Shown here: piece after piece, positions 1 through 7,427 of the stretch
Layout of the letters: every line of letters begins with the position of its first letter
Position numbering within the stretch: the stretch's first letter is position 1
DNA from: DASSWB01 sp035705495
Lineage (GTDB): Bacteria; Bacteroidota; Bacteroidia; Flavobacteriales; Flavobacteriaceae
DNA length: 27,747 bases
Reading direction: 5' to 3'
NCBI GenBank assembly: GCA_035705495.1
Contig: DASSWB010000130.1
Span: 1 to 27,747, forward strand
Made by a program: the position numbers and the translations under genes
Notes under the pieces: generated by a model
Seen by the model: only the letters and a program-made list of their open reading frames with translations
What the model was told of the DNA's origin: nothing
The model's database searches: none

Positions 1-47
1 AGTGGAAAACTCGCAATGACACTCGCAATGACGACTCGCAGTAAAAT
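1..47. repeat. partial copy of repeat family A
   Basis: The window opens inside a truncated copy of the repeat found twice at 401-657. It carries AGTGGAAAACTCGCAATGAC and further CTCGCAATGAC and ACTCGCAG words, the same words as the left half of the complete copies. It ends just before the GIY-YIG gene, so that gene has repeat material on both sides. The left edge lies outside the window, so the full size cannot be given. Confidence 0.75.
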
Positions 48-62
48 AAAAAGGAATAACAA

Positions 63-359
63 ATGAAAACTTCACATGTTTACATGATGACCAATAAAAA
101 CAATACGGTTCTTTATACTGGCGTTACTTCCAATTTAGAAAAACGTGTGTACCAGCATAAAACCAAATTTTATAAAGGATTCACTGCGAAGTATAACTGT
201 GACAAATTGGTTTATTTTAAAGAATTTTTGGATATTAATGAAGCAATTCTTTTTGAAAAGAAAATTAAATCTTGGAAACGTTTGAAAAAGGAAGAATTGA
301 TAAATGAAATCAATGCGGATTGGAATGATTTATCGGAGGGATGGGTTTTCAATGTTTGA
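63..359 (+). CDS. GIY-YIG family nuclease, small single-domain protein
   Basis: This 98-residue protein is about one GIY-YIG domain long, like the YhbQ/UPF0213 type, with no added DNA-binding domain. The first motif is VYM at residues 6-8 (usual GIY-like strand) and the second is YTG at 18-20. They are followed by Arg28 in NLEKRVYQHK, His32, and Glu65 in FEKKIKSW, matching the Tyr/Arg/His/Glu active-site pattern of the superfamily, so the fold and likely phosphodiesterase activity are well supported. The ATG follows AAGGA about six bases upstream. Its cellular role is not known to me; database names such as excinuclease subunit C for such proteins come from domain similarity only. The gene is enclosed by family A repeats, a partial copy to the left and two copies to the right, which suggests a link between nuclease and repeat, as inference. 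Confidence 0.9.
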   Translation: MKTSHVYMMTNKNNTVLYTGVTSNLEKRVYQHKTKFYKGFTAKYNCDKLVYFKEFLDINEAILFEKKIKSWKRLKKEELINEINADWNDLSEGWVFNV

Positions 360-400
360 AAAGGATGAGCTGAATTTTGAATTTGAGTTCTGTAGCGACA

Positions 401-505
401 GATTGCCACGTTTTCCGAAAGTGGAAAACTCGCAATGACGACTCGCAGTGACGAATTGGAAACGACGTCATTGCGAGCGAAGCGCGGCAAACTCATGAAA
501 TTGAG
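401..505. repeat. repeat family A, copy 1
   Basis: This unit of about 105 bp starts GATTGCCACGTTTTCCG, continues through CTCGCAATGACG, and ends with CGTCATTGCGAGCGAAGCGC then GGCAAACTCATGAAATTGA. The two CTCGCAATGACG / CGTCATTGCGAG blocks are exact reverse complements separated by about 27 bases, so the unit can fold as a hairpin. A copy about 95 percent identical by eye lies at 557-657. Such GTCATTGCGAG...GCGGCAA units are, from general knowledge, common dispersed intergenic repeats in Bacteroidota. Confidence 0.85.
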
Positions 506-556
506 TTACAGACGGTGTTTTGAGTTCCGCACAGTGATTTGGATTCTGTACAAACA

Positions 557-657
557 GATTGCCACGTTTTCCGAACAGGAAAACTCGCAATGACGACTCG
601 CAATGACGAATTGGAAACGACGTCATTGCGAGCGAAGCGCGGCAAACTCATGAATTG
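557..657. repeat. repeat family A, copy 2
   Basis: This is the second nearly full copy, in the same orientation as copy 1 and offset by 156 bp. It differs mainly by a short change after TTTTCCGAA and a one-base deletion near the right end. The 51 bases between the copies (506-556) are not repeat and show no coding signal. Together with copy 1 it fills the gene-free stretch 360-672 between the GIY-YIG gene and the DCC gene. Confidence 0.85.
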
Positions 658-672
658 AACTAAAATGAAACT

Positions 673-1080
673 ATGAAAAATAAAAAAATTGTCTTGTTTG
701 ACGGGGTTTGTAATTTATGTGACCGGACGGTACAGAAAATTATAAAACATGACAAGAAAGATGTATTTCGGTTTGCTTCCTTGCAGAGCGAAATTGGGCA
801 GAAATTAATGAAAGAACGCGGATTGGACACGACGGAATTAAATTCCATCATTTTAATTGAGCCTGGTGTGGCTTATTACCAGAAATCATCTGCGGCTTTG
901 GAAATTGCGAAACATCTTTCGGGTGGCTATTCCCTACTCTCTTATTTTTCGTTTTTGCCCGAAGGTTTCAGGGATTCGGTTTATGATTATGTGGCGAAAA
1001 ACCGATACAAATGGTATGGGAAAAAAGACAATTGCTTAATTCCCACACCAGAGTTGAAAGGTAAGTTTTTGGATTTTTAA
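673..1080 (+). CDS. DCC-family thiol-disulfide oxidoreductase (DUF393)
   Basis: This 135-residue protein has the family signature at its N-terminus: LFDGVCNLCDRTV at residues 8-20, with the CxxC pair at Cys13 and Cys16 preceded by Asp10. The family has a thioredoxin-like arrangement and is thought to act in disulfide exchange; substrates are generally unknown. The following segment (FRFASLQSEIGQKLM) and a late YxxxAxxRYxWxGK stretch also fit the family, and the length is typical. There is no signal peptide, so it should be cytoplasmic. The start is the ATG at 673; an in-frame stop follows the nearby ATG at 664, which rules that one out. The gene stands alone, facing the convergent secreted-protein gene after 15 bases. 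Confidence 0.92.
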   Translation: MKNKKIVLFDGVCNLCDRTVQKIIKHDKKDVFRFASLQSEIGQKLMKERGLDTTELNSIILIEPGVAYYQKSSAALEIAKHLSGGYSLLSYFSFLPEGFRDSVYDYVAKNRYKWYGKKDNCLIPTPELKGKFLDF

Positions 1081-1095
1081 ATTTAAAAAAAATAT

Positions 1096-2028
1096 TTATT
1101 CGTCACAGAAAACAGTGAGATTATCTAAATAATAATGTTCAGCTCCTGCCCAGTTTTGAAGACGTAATCTCACAATCATTGTAGTTCCGCTATAACCAGT
1201 TAAATTTATCGTTAGAGAGGCATCATCTTCAAAGGTAATGGTATGATTGGTGCTTCCCATTCCGAGATAATTGGGCACTTCGGTATAAGTTGAACCGCCA
1301 TCCGTGGAAACTTCTATATCCAGATAATCATTTCCTTTAGATTCTTCTCCACAGGTAAAATCACCATTGGAACCATTGTTATGATCGGTATTTGAATATT
1401 CCATTCCACCTGTTGCTTCGAAATCAAATGCAATACCGACTGAGGAATAACCCGAAATATCTATGGCTTTGGTTTGAAAAAGAACTGGTCCATCAACATC
1501 TCTAAAATCCAATTGGCCATTGACTACTTTTGCATAATCTTGGTCATTTAACAATGTTCCGAATTGATCTAAAGTACCATCTAAAGTGGGTGAATAACTT
1601 GAAACCGTCCATTTACTCACTGGATAATCACCTAAAAATGAATCTGTTCCGTCTATTCCTGTATTTTCTGCGTAAGAATTGAAATTTTCAGTATAAAGCA
1701 CATCATCACAGATATTGGCACATGAAATACTGCGCCACACATCAAAATAAGAATCATAAATATCCCAACATTGTTTTCCGGTACCGGGATCGCTTACGTA
1801 AACCATCAAACCATCATCACGGTCATCGGTTGTGGAAACAGGAATTGCTGCTTGTTGTGCTTCGGTAACAACGGGCATTAAAAAGCCACCGTAGTTAATA
1901 CTGGCATATTGTTGTGCTTCCAAATGCAAAACACTCGCAGGACTCGGTTCTGTGGTATTCACCGCTACTTGTGCAAACGAAACATTTGCAGCAAGCAAAA
2001 TCAAAACAAGAAAGTGTAATTTTTTCAT
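1096..2028 (-). CDS. secreted protein with flavobacterial N-terminal module and C-terminal beta-sandwich-like region
   Basis: This 310-residue protein starts at the ATG at 2028. Residues 1-20 are a clear signal peptide ending in VSFAQ. A longer reading frame to 2100 would put 24 charged residues ahead of the signal, so I reject it. Residues 21-103 carry a module (NTTEPSPASVL, YGGFL, DDGLMVY, IYDSYFDVW) shared with the upstream neighbour at 2057-3442. Residues about 108-310 contain a region with GNDYLDIEVSTDGGSTYTEV and a terminal YYLDNLTV, which resembles the jelly-roll or MAM-like domains of bacteroidetal surface proteins; this fold call is inference. No type IX secretion C-terminal domain is visible. 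It is probably co-transcribed with the neighbour, 28 bases away. Function unknown. Confidence 0.8.
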   Translation of the reverse strand: MKKLHFLVLILLAANVSFAQVAVNTTEPSPASVLHLEAQQYASINYGGFLMPVVTEAQQAAIPVSTTDDRDDGLMVYVSDPGTGKQCWDIYDSYFDVWRSISCANICDDVLYTENFNSYAENTGIDGTDSFLGDYPVSKWTVSSYSPTLDGTLDQFGTLLNDQDYAKVVNGQLDFRDVDGPVLFQTKAIDISGYSSVGIAFDFEATGGMEYSNTDHNNGSNGDFTCGEESKGNDYLDIEVSTDGGSTYTEVPNYLGMGSTNHTITFEDDASLTINLTGYSGTTMIVRLRLQNWAGAEHYYLDNLTVFCDE

Positions 2029-2056
2029 TTTTAAAATCTTGGTTTTTTTCTTGTTT

Positions 2057-3442
2057 TTAATTGTAGGTGTGAGAGCCGAGGTTACTTGTGTCTGATCCAC
2101 TACCTACCTCTGTCCATTCTGCTGGATCAAAAACAGTGTTGGGACCTGAACCTGGAATTCTTATTAAGGTGATATCTTCATTAAAATAAGCATTATTACC
2201 TATTTCTCCAATCACGTCAATTGGATTATTTGAAGGGTCAGTCAATTCAACAGCATCGTTACCGTTAAAGGACCAGCTATAATTCCTATCAGCGTTTGGA
2301 ACGACCATATTATTTGTAATTACATATGATTCACCATGGGCCAAATCTACGTTTGTAAGTGTACAGGTATTGTTTACAGTAGTAGCGCCATTAGCATAAG
2401 TTTTTAATTTATAGTTTTCCAAATTTATTGTAGTTCCTGTAAAATTTGAAATTTCTATTACCTTGTATGTACCTTCTATACTTTCAGAAATAAACAAATC
2501 CGAAGCAAATGCAGCAGGCGGCGTTACCGGTCCGCCCCAAGCAGACATTACGGGGGCTCCAATTAAGGTTCCGGCTGAAGCAACTGGCGTCACCTCTACG
2601 GCAATATATAAATTCATATAAGTGTCATCTAAATCATAAGTAATAGAAGTTGCACTGGGAATTGCAGTCGCTCCTGCTCCGGATGCATCCGTTGCGCGAA
2701 ACCATCGATATGTATGTGTTCCTTCTGCATCACTTTCAAAATCAGAGTAATCAAAGTCGGCAGTAAGCGTTTGGTTTTCCGCAAAAGCACCGTTAATCAC
2801 CACATTGTTGGCTTCAGGTGCAGCGTTTCCAGTTACAGGACCGTCCCAATCAGAAATTGCAACGTTTCCGGGAGACATTCCGCTGGTTGCTTCTGGAATA
2901 ATTTGAACCGCAATAAAGAAACCATTTTGCGCGGTAGTTACCACGAAAGTACTAGAAGTCGCGCCAGCAATCGGTGTTATATTTGTACCATCAACGTCGG
3001 TAGCCGTAACCCATTGGAAATTTGCAGTTGTAGCAGCTACGTCTTGAGGATCATTTTCGGTATCGGAATACGTATAACTGGCAGTCAGCGTTTGACCTTC
3101 TATCGTCCAACCCGTATAAGAGATTGTTGCAACAGGTTTATCATTTACCGGCATGCAATACACATTGTCCCAAACATCTAGCACAGCATCATAAATTTGC
3201 ACGCAACGTTCGGATCCTTCAATAAGATAAATCATTAGTCCGTCATCGTCTGCAGAAACCGCAATGGCATCTCTTTGTGCCGTATTGACTCTTGGAGGAA
3301 GAAATCCGCCGTAACTCACGCCGTTTGTGCTGTTCACATCAAGAACGGAAGCAGGACTTGGATCATTCGTGTTAATTCCAACTTGGCAAAACAAAGGCAC
3401 GCTAAAAAGCATGAGCAGTAATGGTAGTAAAAATCGATTCAT
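2057..3442 (-). CDS. secreted protein with two Ig-like repeats and a lamin-tail domain
   Basis: This 461-residue protein begins at the ATG at 3442, where a signal peptide (residues 1-20, ending LFCQ) starts. The longer frame to 3484 adds 14 residues ahead of it and is unlikely. Residues 21-96 are the shared N-terminal module (VGINTNDPSPASVL, YGGFLPPRV, DDGLMIY, IYDAVLDVW). Residues about 103-205 and 208-308 are two homologous repeats, each with an EGQTLTA/ENQTLTA strand, a YSDxExD motif, and an SxWxGPV or SDWDGPV ending. Residues about 314-461 match a lamin-tail (LTD) domain: DLFISESIEG, VIEISNFTGTTINLENYKL, GNDAVELTD. LTD domains in bacteria occur on secreted nucleases and surface proteins; no catalytic domain is seen here. 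No type IX sorting domain is visible. It probably lies on or outside the cell envelope. Confidence 0.85.
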   Translation of the reverse strand: MNRFLLPLLLMLFSVPLFCQVGINTNDPSPASVLDVNSTNGVSYGGFLPPRVNTAQRDAIAVSADDDGLMIYLIEGSERCVQIYDAVLDVWDNVYCMPVNDKPVATISYTGWTIEGQTLTASYTYSDTENDPQDVAATTANFQWVTATDVDGTNITPIAGATSSTFVVTTAQNGFFIAVQIIPEATSGMSPGNVAISDWDGPVTGNAAPEANNVVINGAFAENQTLTADFDYSDFESDAEGTHTYRWFRATDASGAGATAIPSATSITYDLDDTYMNLYIAVEVTPVASAGTLIGAPVMSAWGGPVTPPAAFASDLFISESIEGTYKVIEISNFTGTTINLENYKLKTYANGATTVNNTCTLTNVDLAHGESYVITNNMVVPNADRNYSWSFNGNDAVELTDPSNNPIDVIGEIGNNAYFNEDITLIRIPGSGPNTVFDPAEWTEVGSGSDTSNLGSHTYN

Positions 3443-3761
3443 TTTAAATAAATTGGGGTTATATTCCAACCGCGCAATATACACATTTACTTCGCTTTTA
3501 ATTTTTTTTGACTGAGAAAACTATTAACAAAATTTTTGCATTTGCCTCGATTTCAGTGGGTTTTCCTACATTTTAGAGATAAAAATCAAAGTTATTGTGT
3601 AGGAATCAAAACCTAAAAATGTTTTTAAACGATGTTTTTAAACCTTTTATCGATTAAATTTAAAAAATGAGGTTTCTGCATAAATTTTATATTTCGACTG
3701 TTTTTATTGTTGAAAAAATCCGACATTTAAGAATCGGAAGTATAAAAATTCGACCAATAAC
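3443..3761. other. gene-free intergenic region
   Basis: This is 319 AT-rich bases between two divergent genes, the secreted protein (minus) and the lipoprotein (plus), so it should hold both promoters. I see no exact TAnnTTTG box on either strand. The nearest is the minus-strand TATATTGCG (plus-strand 3472-3480), one T short of the consensus. A short direct repeat of GATGTTTTTAAACC-like sequence is present near 3615-3650. No coding signal or stable hairpin is seen. Confidence 0.5.
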
Positions 3762-4205
3762 ATGAAACGGACTTCAATGTTTCTATTTTTCACGATTTTT
3801 TTGGGATGCAATACGCCTAGGACCACCGAAAATTTTTCCGAAGTGACCGAATCAGATCTTGATTCGGTTATTGTTCATTATCTCGAAAAACTGGATACCG
3901 GTGAAAATATGCAGAAGGACACTCAAGACGAATATGAAGTCCTACTCTCGATGGAGCAGAGTTTAATTGCGCAGTTGAACGCCTGTTTGAATGCAGAAAT
4001 GCTACAAGATTTTCGTTCTGACCTTAAAAAATATGATTTGCAGTGGGAACAACAGAAAGATAGTGTTGTACAAGCCAATGAGGATGTAAGCTTTGAGGAA
4101 GGAAAAGAAATGAAAGAAATGTTCCTTACCTGGCAGTACGCTTACTTAAAAGAATTGAGGATTATTGAATTGATTCGCTTACGGGACCAAAATTGTAAAA
4201 AATGA
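3762..4205 (+). CDS. small predicted lipoprotein, family unknown
   Basis: This 147-residue protein starts with MKRTSMFLFFTIFLGCNTP, a short signal with a lipobox-like FLGC, so Cys16 is the likely lipidated residue and the protein should be anchored in the membrane facing the periplasm. The rest is charged and apparently helical, with two later cysteines (NACLNAE and the C-terminal QNCKK) that could pair. The length and terminal cysteine faintly recall LprI-type lysozyme inhibitors, but I cannot match the motif and do not claim it. No operon partner: the downstream side is the family B array, the upstream side a divergent gene. I do not recognise the family. Confidence 0.75.
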   Translation: MKRTSMFLFFTIFLGCNTPRTTENFSEVTESDLDSVIVHYLEKLDTGENMQKDTQDEYEVLLSMEQSLIAQLNACLNAEMLQDFRSDLKKYDLQWEQQKDSVVQANEDVSFEEGKEMKEMFLTWQYAYLKELRIIELIRLRDQNCKK

Positions 4206-4284
4206 ACTACCTCGATGTTATGCATATAAGAGGTATCAAAATTCCAAAAAAGACAAATCCCAAATTCCAATTTATTCCTGAGCG

Positions 4285-4686
4285 GTCATTCTTAACGAAG
4301 CTTTTCGCAAAGTGAAGAACCTATGAATAGGGAGCAGTATTTCAGTAGTCAGAGATTCCTCCTTTGTCGGAATGACATTCAATCGCCTTTTCAATGCCAT
4401 ATTTAATCTTGAGCTGTCCTTCGGAATGCAGCGATATCGGAGTGAAGAATCTATGAATCAACAGCAGAATTTCATTAGCCATAGATTCCTCCTTTGTCGG
4501 AATGACATTCAATTGCCTTTTCAATACCATATTTAATTTTGAGCTGTCCTTCTGAATGCAGCGATAGCGGAGTGAAGAATCTATGAATGTGTAGCAGGAT
4601 TTTACTACGCCAGAGATTCCTCCTTTGTCGGAATGACATTCAATTGCCTTTTCAATGCCATATTTAATCTTGAGCTGTTGTTCTGA
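4285..4686. repeat. tandem array of repeat family B (three units plus a partial)
   Basis: Three units of about 95 bp start at about 4285, 4416 and 4546. Each runs from GTCATTCTTAACGAAG or GTCCTTCNGAATGCAGCGAT, through GGAGTGAAGAATCTATGAAT, to AGATTCCTCCTTTGTCGGAA followed by TGACATTC. They are separated by an array-specific spacer (ATTGCCTTTTCAATNCCATA then TTTAATNTTGAGCTGT), giving a period of 130-131 bp. A fourth copy stops after TTCTGAA at 4686. The outer ends (GTCATT / AATGAC) and inner ends (AATCT / AGATT) are inverted, so each unit can fold. The same family recurs at 19453-19815. A minus-strand reading frame of 119 codons runs through this array but only translates the repeat. Confidence 0.88.
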
Positions 4687-4911
4687 AAATTTAACAGACA
4701 ACTACCTGATTCTTAATACAGTTTAAGAGTTTTTTCACTTTTAAAAATTTTGAAACCCGTGATAAATCAATTAATTTAAGAGGACTAAAAACCACGGTAT
4801 TTTCAGATTTGGATTCGATTTATTCTTAGACAACAGCTACCTGATTTTCTCAGGAATTTCAGTCACCTGTTTGGATATCCAAAACTGTACTACCCACAAA
4901 AAAGAATCGGT
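4687..4911. other. gene-free leader region of the baeRF gene with a 14-bp palindrome
   Basis: There is no coding signal between the family B array and the ATG at 4912. The one notable element is the perfect palindrome TTTGGATATCCAAA at 4870-4883, ending 28 bases ahead of the start codon, in a position suitable for an operator. No exact TAnnTTTG box is present on the plus strand. The region otherwise is AT-rich and unstructured by eye. Confidence 0.4.
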
Positions 4912-6060
4912 ATGTTGACAAGAAAAAGATTTCAGGATTTGGCCAATTTTAACAACCAACCTTGTATTTCCATTTATATTCCCACTGAACGTGCGGGAAA
5001 AGAGGTGTTGAACGGAAAAGCGAGTATTCATTTAAAATCTGAATGGAAAAAAGTCAAAACAGAATTAAAAGAGAGAAATACAGATGCCGAAACAATAAAG
5101 GAATTTGATAAAAAGCTGGATAGTTTGATTTCTGATAAAAATTTTTGGAGGCATCAGTTAGACGGATTGGCCGTGTTTGTGGCATCCGGTTTTTTCGAAT
5201 ATTATTCGGTTCCCAAAAACTTTGAAACTTTTTGTTATGTAGCTGATTATTTTTATCTAAAACCGCTACTCTCGGGTATTTCAGAAAATAATTCGTTTTT
5301 CATTCTTTCGGTTAACTTAGATAAAGTTAGGCTTTACCGTGCGCATCAGGATTTTATCCAGCCTTTAAATATAGACAATCAAGTGCCACAGCAATTGGAA
5401 GATCGTGTGGGTTATGATTTCGAGGAAAAGAATTTGCAATCTTCTACGAGTAATTTTGGGGATCAAAGTGGTTTACACGGATTTGGCGCTGCGGAAAGAG
5501 ACAGGAAAAATGAAATTTTGAGGTTCTTTCGTGCGGTAGATAAAGGCATTAGCGAAAAGATAAAAGATGAAGCCCTGCCATTGGTTGTCAGCTGCGATGA
5601 TGCCAATTTTTCGATTTATAAAGAAGCTAGTTCTTACGAACATCTTTATCCGGAAAAAATTCCGGGAAACCCGTCAGATTACAGATCTGTAGATGATTTG
5701 CACAAAAAAGCACTTGAAGTCATGCATTCATTTTTTGAAACCGAAAAACAGAAAAAATTGAATCAGTTCAGGGAATTGAACAAGACACAAAAATCATCTA
5801 CATCAATTGATGAGATTATCCCTGCCATTTATCAAGGGAAAGTCGACACCTTATTCGTAAGGTCACACGATGAAGTTTGGGGAGATTATAATGAAAACAT
5901 GGCAAGTGTACAGATTGATAGGGAGTCGAAACCGGGGAACAAATCCCTTGTCAATCTCGCCGCTATTAAAGTAATTGAGCAAGGAGGAACTGTGTATGTA
6001 ATGGAAAACGATTTTTTACCAGACAACAATGCGCAGATGAATGCATTGTTCAGATATTAA
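4912..6060 (+). CDS. bacterial eRF1-like (baeRF family) protein
   Basis: This 382-residue protein begins MLTRKRFQDLANFNNQPCIS, followed by the ISIYIPTERAG strand typical of bacterial relatives of archaeo-eukaryotic release factor 1. A central segment at residues 182-213 (GDQSGLHGFGAAERDRKNEI, then LRFFRAVDKGI) is the family hallmark, the HG-G...RxxEILRFFRxVD pattern between the N-terminal and middle domains. The C-terminal third, with VDTLFVRSHDEVWGDYNE and NLAAIKVIEQGGTVYVME, matches the L7Ae-like third domain. From memory it most resembles the subgroup labelled baeRF7, but I cannot confirm the subgroup. There is no signal peptide; a cytoplasmic, ribosome-linked role in stress or rescue is inferred from the family, not shown. 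It is monocistronic, bounded by a strong terminator. Confidence 0.75.
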   Translation: MLTRKRFQDLANFNNQPCISIYIPTERAGKEVLNGKASIHLKSEWKKVKTELKERNTDAETIKEFDKKLDSLISDKNFWRHQLDGLAVFVASGFFEYYSVPKNFETFCYVADYFYLKPLLSGISENNSFFILSVNLDKVRLYRAHQDFIQPLNIDNQVPQQLEDRVGYDFEEKNLQSSTSNFGDQSGLHGFGAAERDRKNEILRFFRAVDKGISEKIKDEALPLVVSCDDANFSIYKEASSYEHLYPEKIPGNPSDYRSVDDLHKKALEVMHSFFETEKQKKLNQFRELNKTQKSSTSIDEIIPAIYQGKVDTLFVRSHDEVWGDYNENMASVQIDRESKPGNKSLVNLAAIKVIEQGGTVYVMENDFLPDNNAQMNALFRY

Positions 6061-6076
6061 AAATGAAGGTACTAAG

Positions 6077-6102
6077 TTGTTTTTTCAAATTTGAAAAAAC
6101 AA
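6077..6102. repeat. 26-bp perfect palindrome next to the terminator
   Basis: Positions 6077-6089 (TTGTTTTTTCAAA) are the exact reverse complement of 6090-6102, giving 13 bp arms with no loop. It abuts the GC-rich terminator hairpin at 6103-6126 directly. Its composition is AT-rich, so the RNA hairpin would be weak; it may be a second hairpin of a two-part terminator or a protein-binding dyad. Confidence 0.6.
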
Positions 6103-6126
6103 AAAATCCCGCGAAAGCGGGATTTT
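6103..6126. terminator. bidirectional intrinsic terminator (baeRF gene and gyrA-TPR operon)
   Basis: The stem AAAATCCCGC (6103-6112) pairs perfectly with GCGGGATTTT (6117-6126) around a GAAA tetraloop. Each strand carries a T-run on the 3' side, so it can stop transcription both from the plus-strand baeRF gene (stop at 6060) and from the minus-strand TPR gene (stop at 6152). The position between convergent genes fits. Confidence 0.9.
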
Positions 6127-6151
6127 AATTTTCTATTAGAAACTCAGAAAT

Positions 6152-7402
6152 TTATTTAGCTTCCAATTCAGCTAGTTTATCTCTCATTTCTTTTGCTTTA
6201 TCAGACTGGCCCACTTGGTAATAGATATTCATCAACGTTCTGATAACTTCTAAATTTTCAGGATTGGTTTCATAAGCAGCTTTCAAGTATGGTAAAGCCT
6301 TGTTGTAAATCGCTTTTTTTGATTTCTCCAATTCCTCGTACTTTTTATTGTCGGCCGCGCTCATTCCCAAATTGTTCATTTGGTCATTGATTTTCTGTTC
6401 GTCCTGAAGAATAATGGCAGCAATGTTTATTTGCGCATTAACCATAGAAGGATCCAATTCCAGGGCTCTTTCATAATAATCTACCGCAGCTTCATAATCT
6501 TCAAGATTAGCAGAACTAATTCCGAGGTTATAGAACAAAATCGGGTTATTTGGGTCCCTTTGAACGATTTGCTCCATGATTGCTTTGTACTTCTGCATGT
6601 CGCCCAAATTGTTGTAAATTTCGGCTTCCACGTGAAGCAGATTCATATCATCAGGATTTTCTTTTTTTGCAACCTCCATCGCTTCTATGGCTTTTTCGGT
6701 TTCTCCATTCTGGATGTATATCAAAGCAATGTATTTGGCAATCTCTCCAGTTTTTGAGGTTGATTGTTGATCTTCTGGATTGATGTGAGAACCCACTTTA
6801 ACCAATGCATCCCGGTCTTCTTTGCTATAAGACTCAACTTCACCCGTTGATTTATTAGTCGCAACGTACTGGGTTTCGATACCTGTATAGCCAAGTTCCT
6901 TCAAGGTAATAAAATGCTCCAATGCTTTTGGAAATTCCTTAGCGTTCATAAAATTGGCTGCAGCATAAAACAAATAAAGTGTGTCCCTATTGTCAAGGTT
7001 ATAACTGGTAATCAATTTTTCCGCGGCCATTTTAAAATTATCCGCATTTTGATCGTCTATTGCACTTCCAACCAAACGGTTTTTAATGATTTCCAATCCT
7101 CTTTCAGCATCTTTATGTCCAAGCGCTACCGCTTTTTTCATTGCTTCGGAAGCAGTTATTAAATCTTGAAGGTTATTATTGGTTTCTGCTCCGAGATAAG
7201 CCATTGCCTTTGTGTAATAAAAATCTTCGAGTACACTTTCCTTGGCATCTTTAATCAGTGCCTCAGCTTGTGTTATGTTTGATTTTGCCTCGGTAAACTT
7301 ATTATCTTCAATGGCTTTTTCGGCTTCTCTTATTTCCTTTTTCTGTGCAATTCCAATGATTGCTATGAAAGAAAAAGCTGCTGTTAAAAACGTTTTTTTC
7401 AT
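6152..7402 (-). CDS. secreted/periplasmic tetratricopeptide-repeat protein
   Basis: This 416-residue protein starts at the ATG at 7402, giving a signal peptide MKKTFLTAAFSFIAIIGIAQ. The frame continues upstream to 7498, but that part overlaps the end of gyrA and precedes the signal, so I reject it. Residues about 25-70 and 140-170 form helical repeat pairs, and residues 223-320 hold clear TPR units, such as NPILFYNLGISSANLEDYEA then AVDYYERALELDPS. A last TPR-like pair is at 365-410, ending in a charged helix. TPR proteins act as protein-binding scaffolds; the partner is unknown. The gene begins 25 bases after the gyrA stop, so it is probably co-transcribed with gyrA, an arrangement I recall from other Flavobacteriaceae. 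Confidence 0.88.
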   Translation of the reverse strand: MKKTFLTAAFSFIAIIGIAQKKEIREAEKAIEDNKFTEAKSNITQAEALIKDAKESVLEDFYYTKAMAYLGAETNNNLQDLITASEAMKKAVALGHKDAERGLEIIKNRLVGSAIDDQNADNFKMAAEKLITSYNLDNRDTLYLFYAAANFMNAKEFPKALEHFITLKELGYTGIETQYVATNKSTGEVESYSKEDRDALVKVGSHINPEDQQSTSKTGEIAKYIALIYIQNGETEKAIEAMEVAKKENPDDMNLLHVEAEIYNNLGDMQKYKAIMEQIVQRDPNNPILFYNLGISSANLEDYEAAVDYYERALELDPSMVNAQINIAAIILQDEQKINDQMNNLGMSAADNKKYEELEKSKKAIYNKALPYLKAAYETNPENLEVIRTLMNIYYQVGQSDKAKEMRDKLAELEAK

Positions 7403-7427
7403 TTTAAAAAATTGGTTACTTACTAAT

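Noticed and set aside
81..90. a TGTTTAC-like word at the start of the GIY-YIG gene as a sixth operator
   Set aside because: It is a single half site inside coding sequence with no partner half at four bases spacing.
212..496. 94-codon minus-strand reading frame
   Set aside because: It crosses the end of the GIY-YIG gene and a family A repeat; the protein (MSLPRFARND...) only translates repeat sequence.
8..660. insertion sequence with family A repeats as its ends
   Set aside because: No transposase gene, and the copies on the right are in direct orientation as a pair; ends of a classical IS are not seen.
2714..3181. 155-codon plus-strand frame opposite the lamin-tail protein gene
   Set aside because: Antisense shadow of the secreted-protein gene; no domain, no start context.
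3762..4205. LprI-type lysozyme inhibitor call for the lipoprotein
   Set aside because: Only size, helical character and a terminal cysteine fit; the family motif cannot be matched.
4285..4686. possible CRISPR array
   Set aside because: Units are about 95 bp with near-identical spacers of 35 bp and a period near 130; no unique spacers and no cas genes.
4342..4701. 119-codon minus-strand reading frame with internal repeats IKYGIEKAIECHSDKGGIS
   Set aside because: The internal repeat is the family B unit translated; the period of about 130 bp is not a multiple of three in every step and there is no start context or homologous domain.
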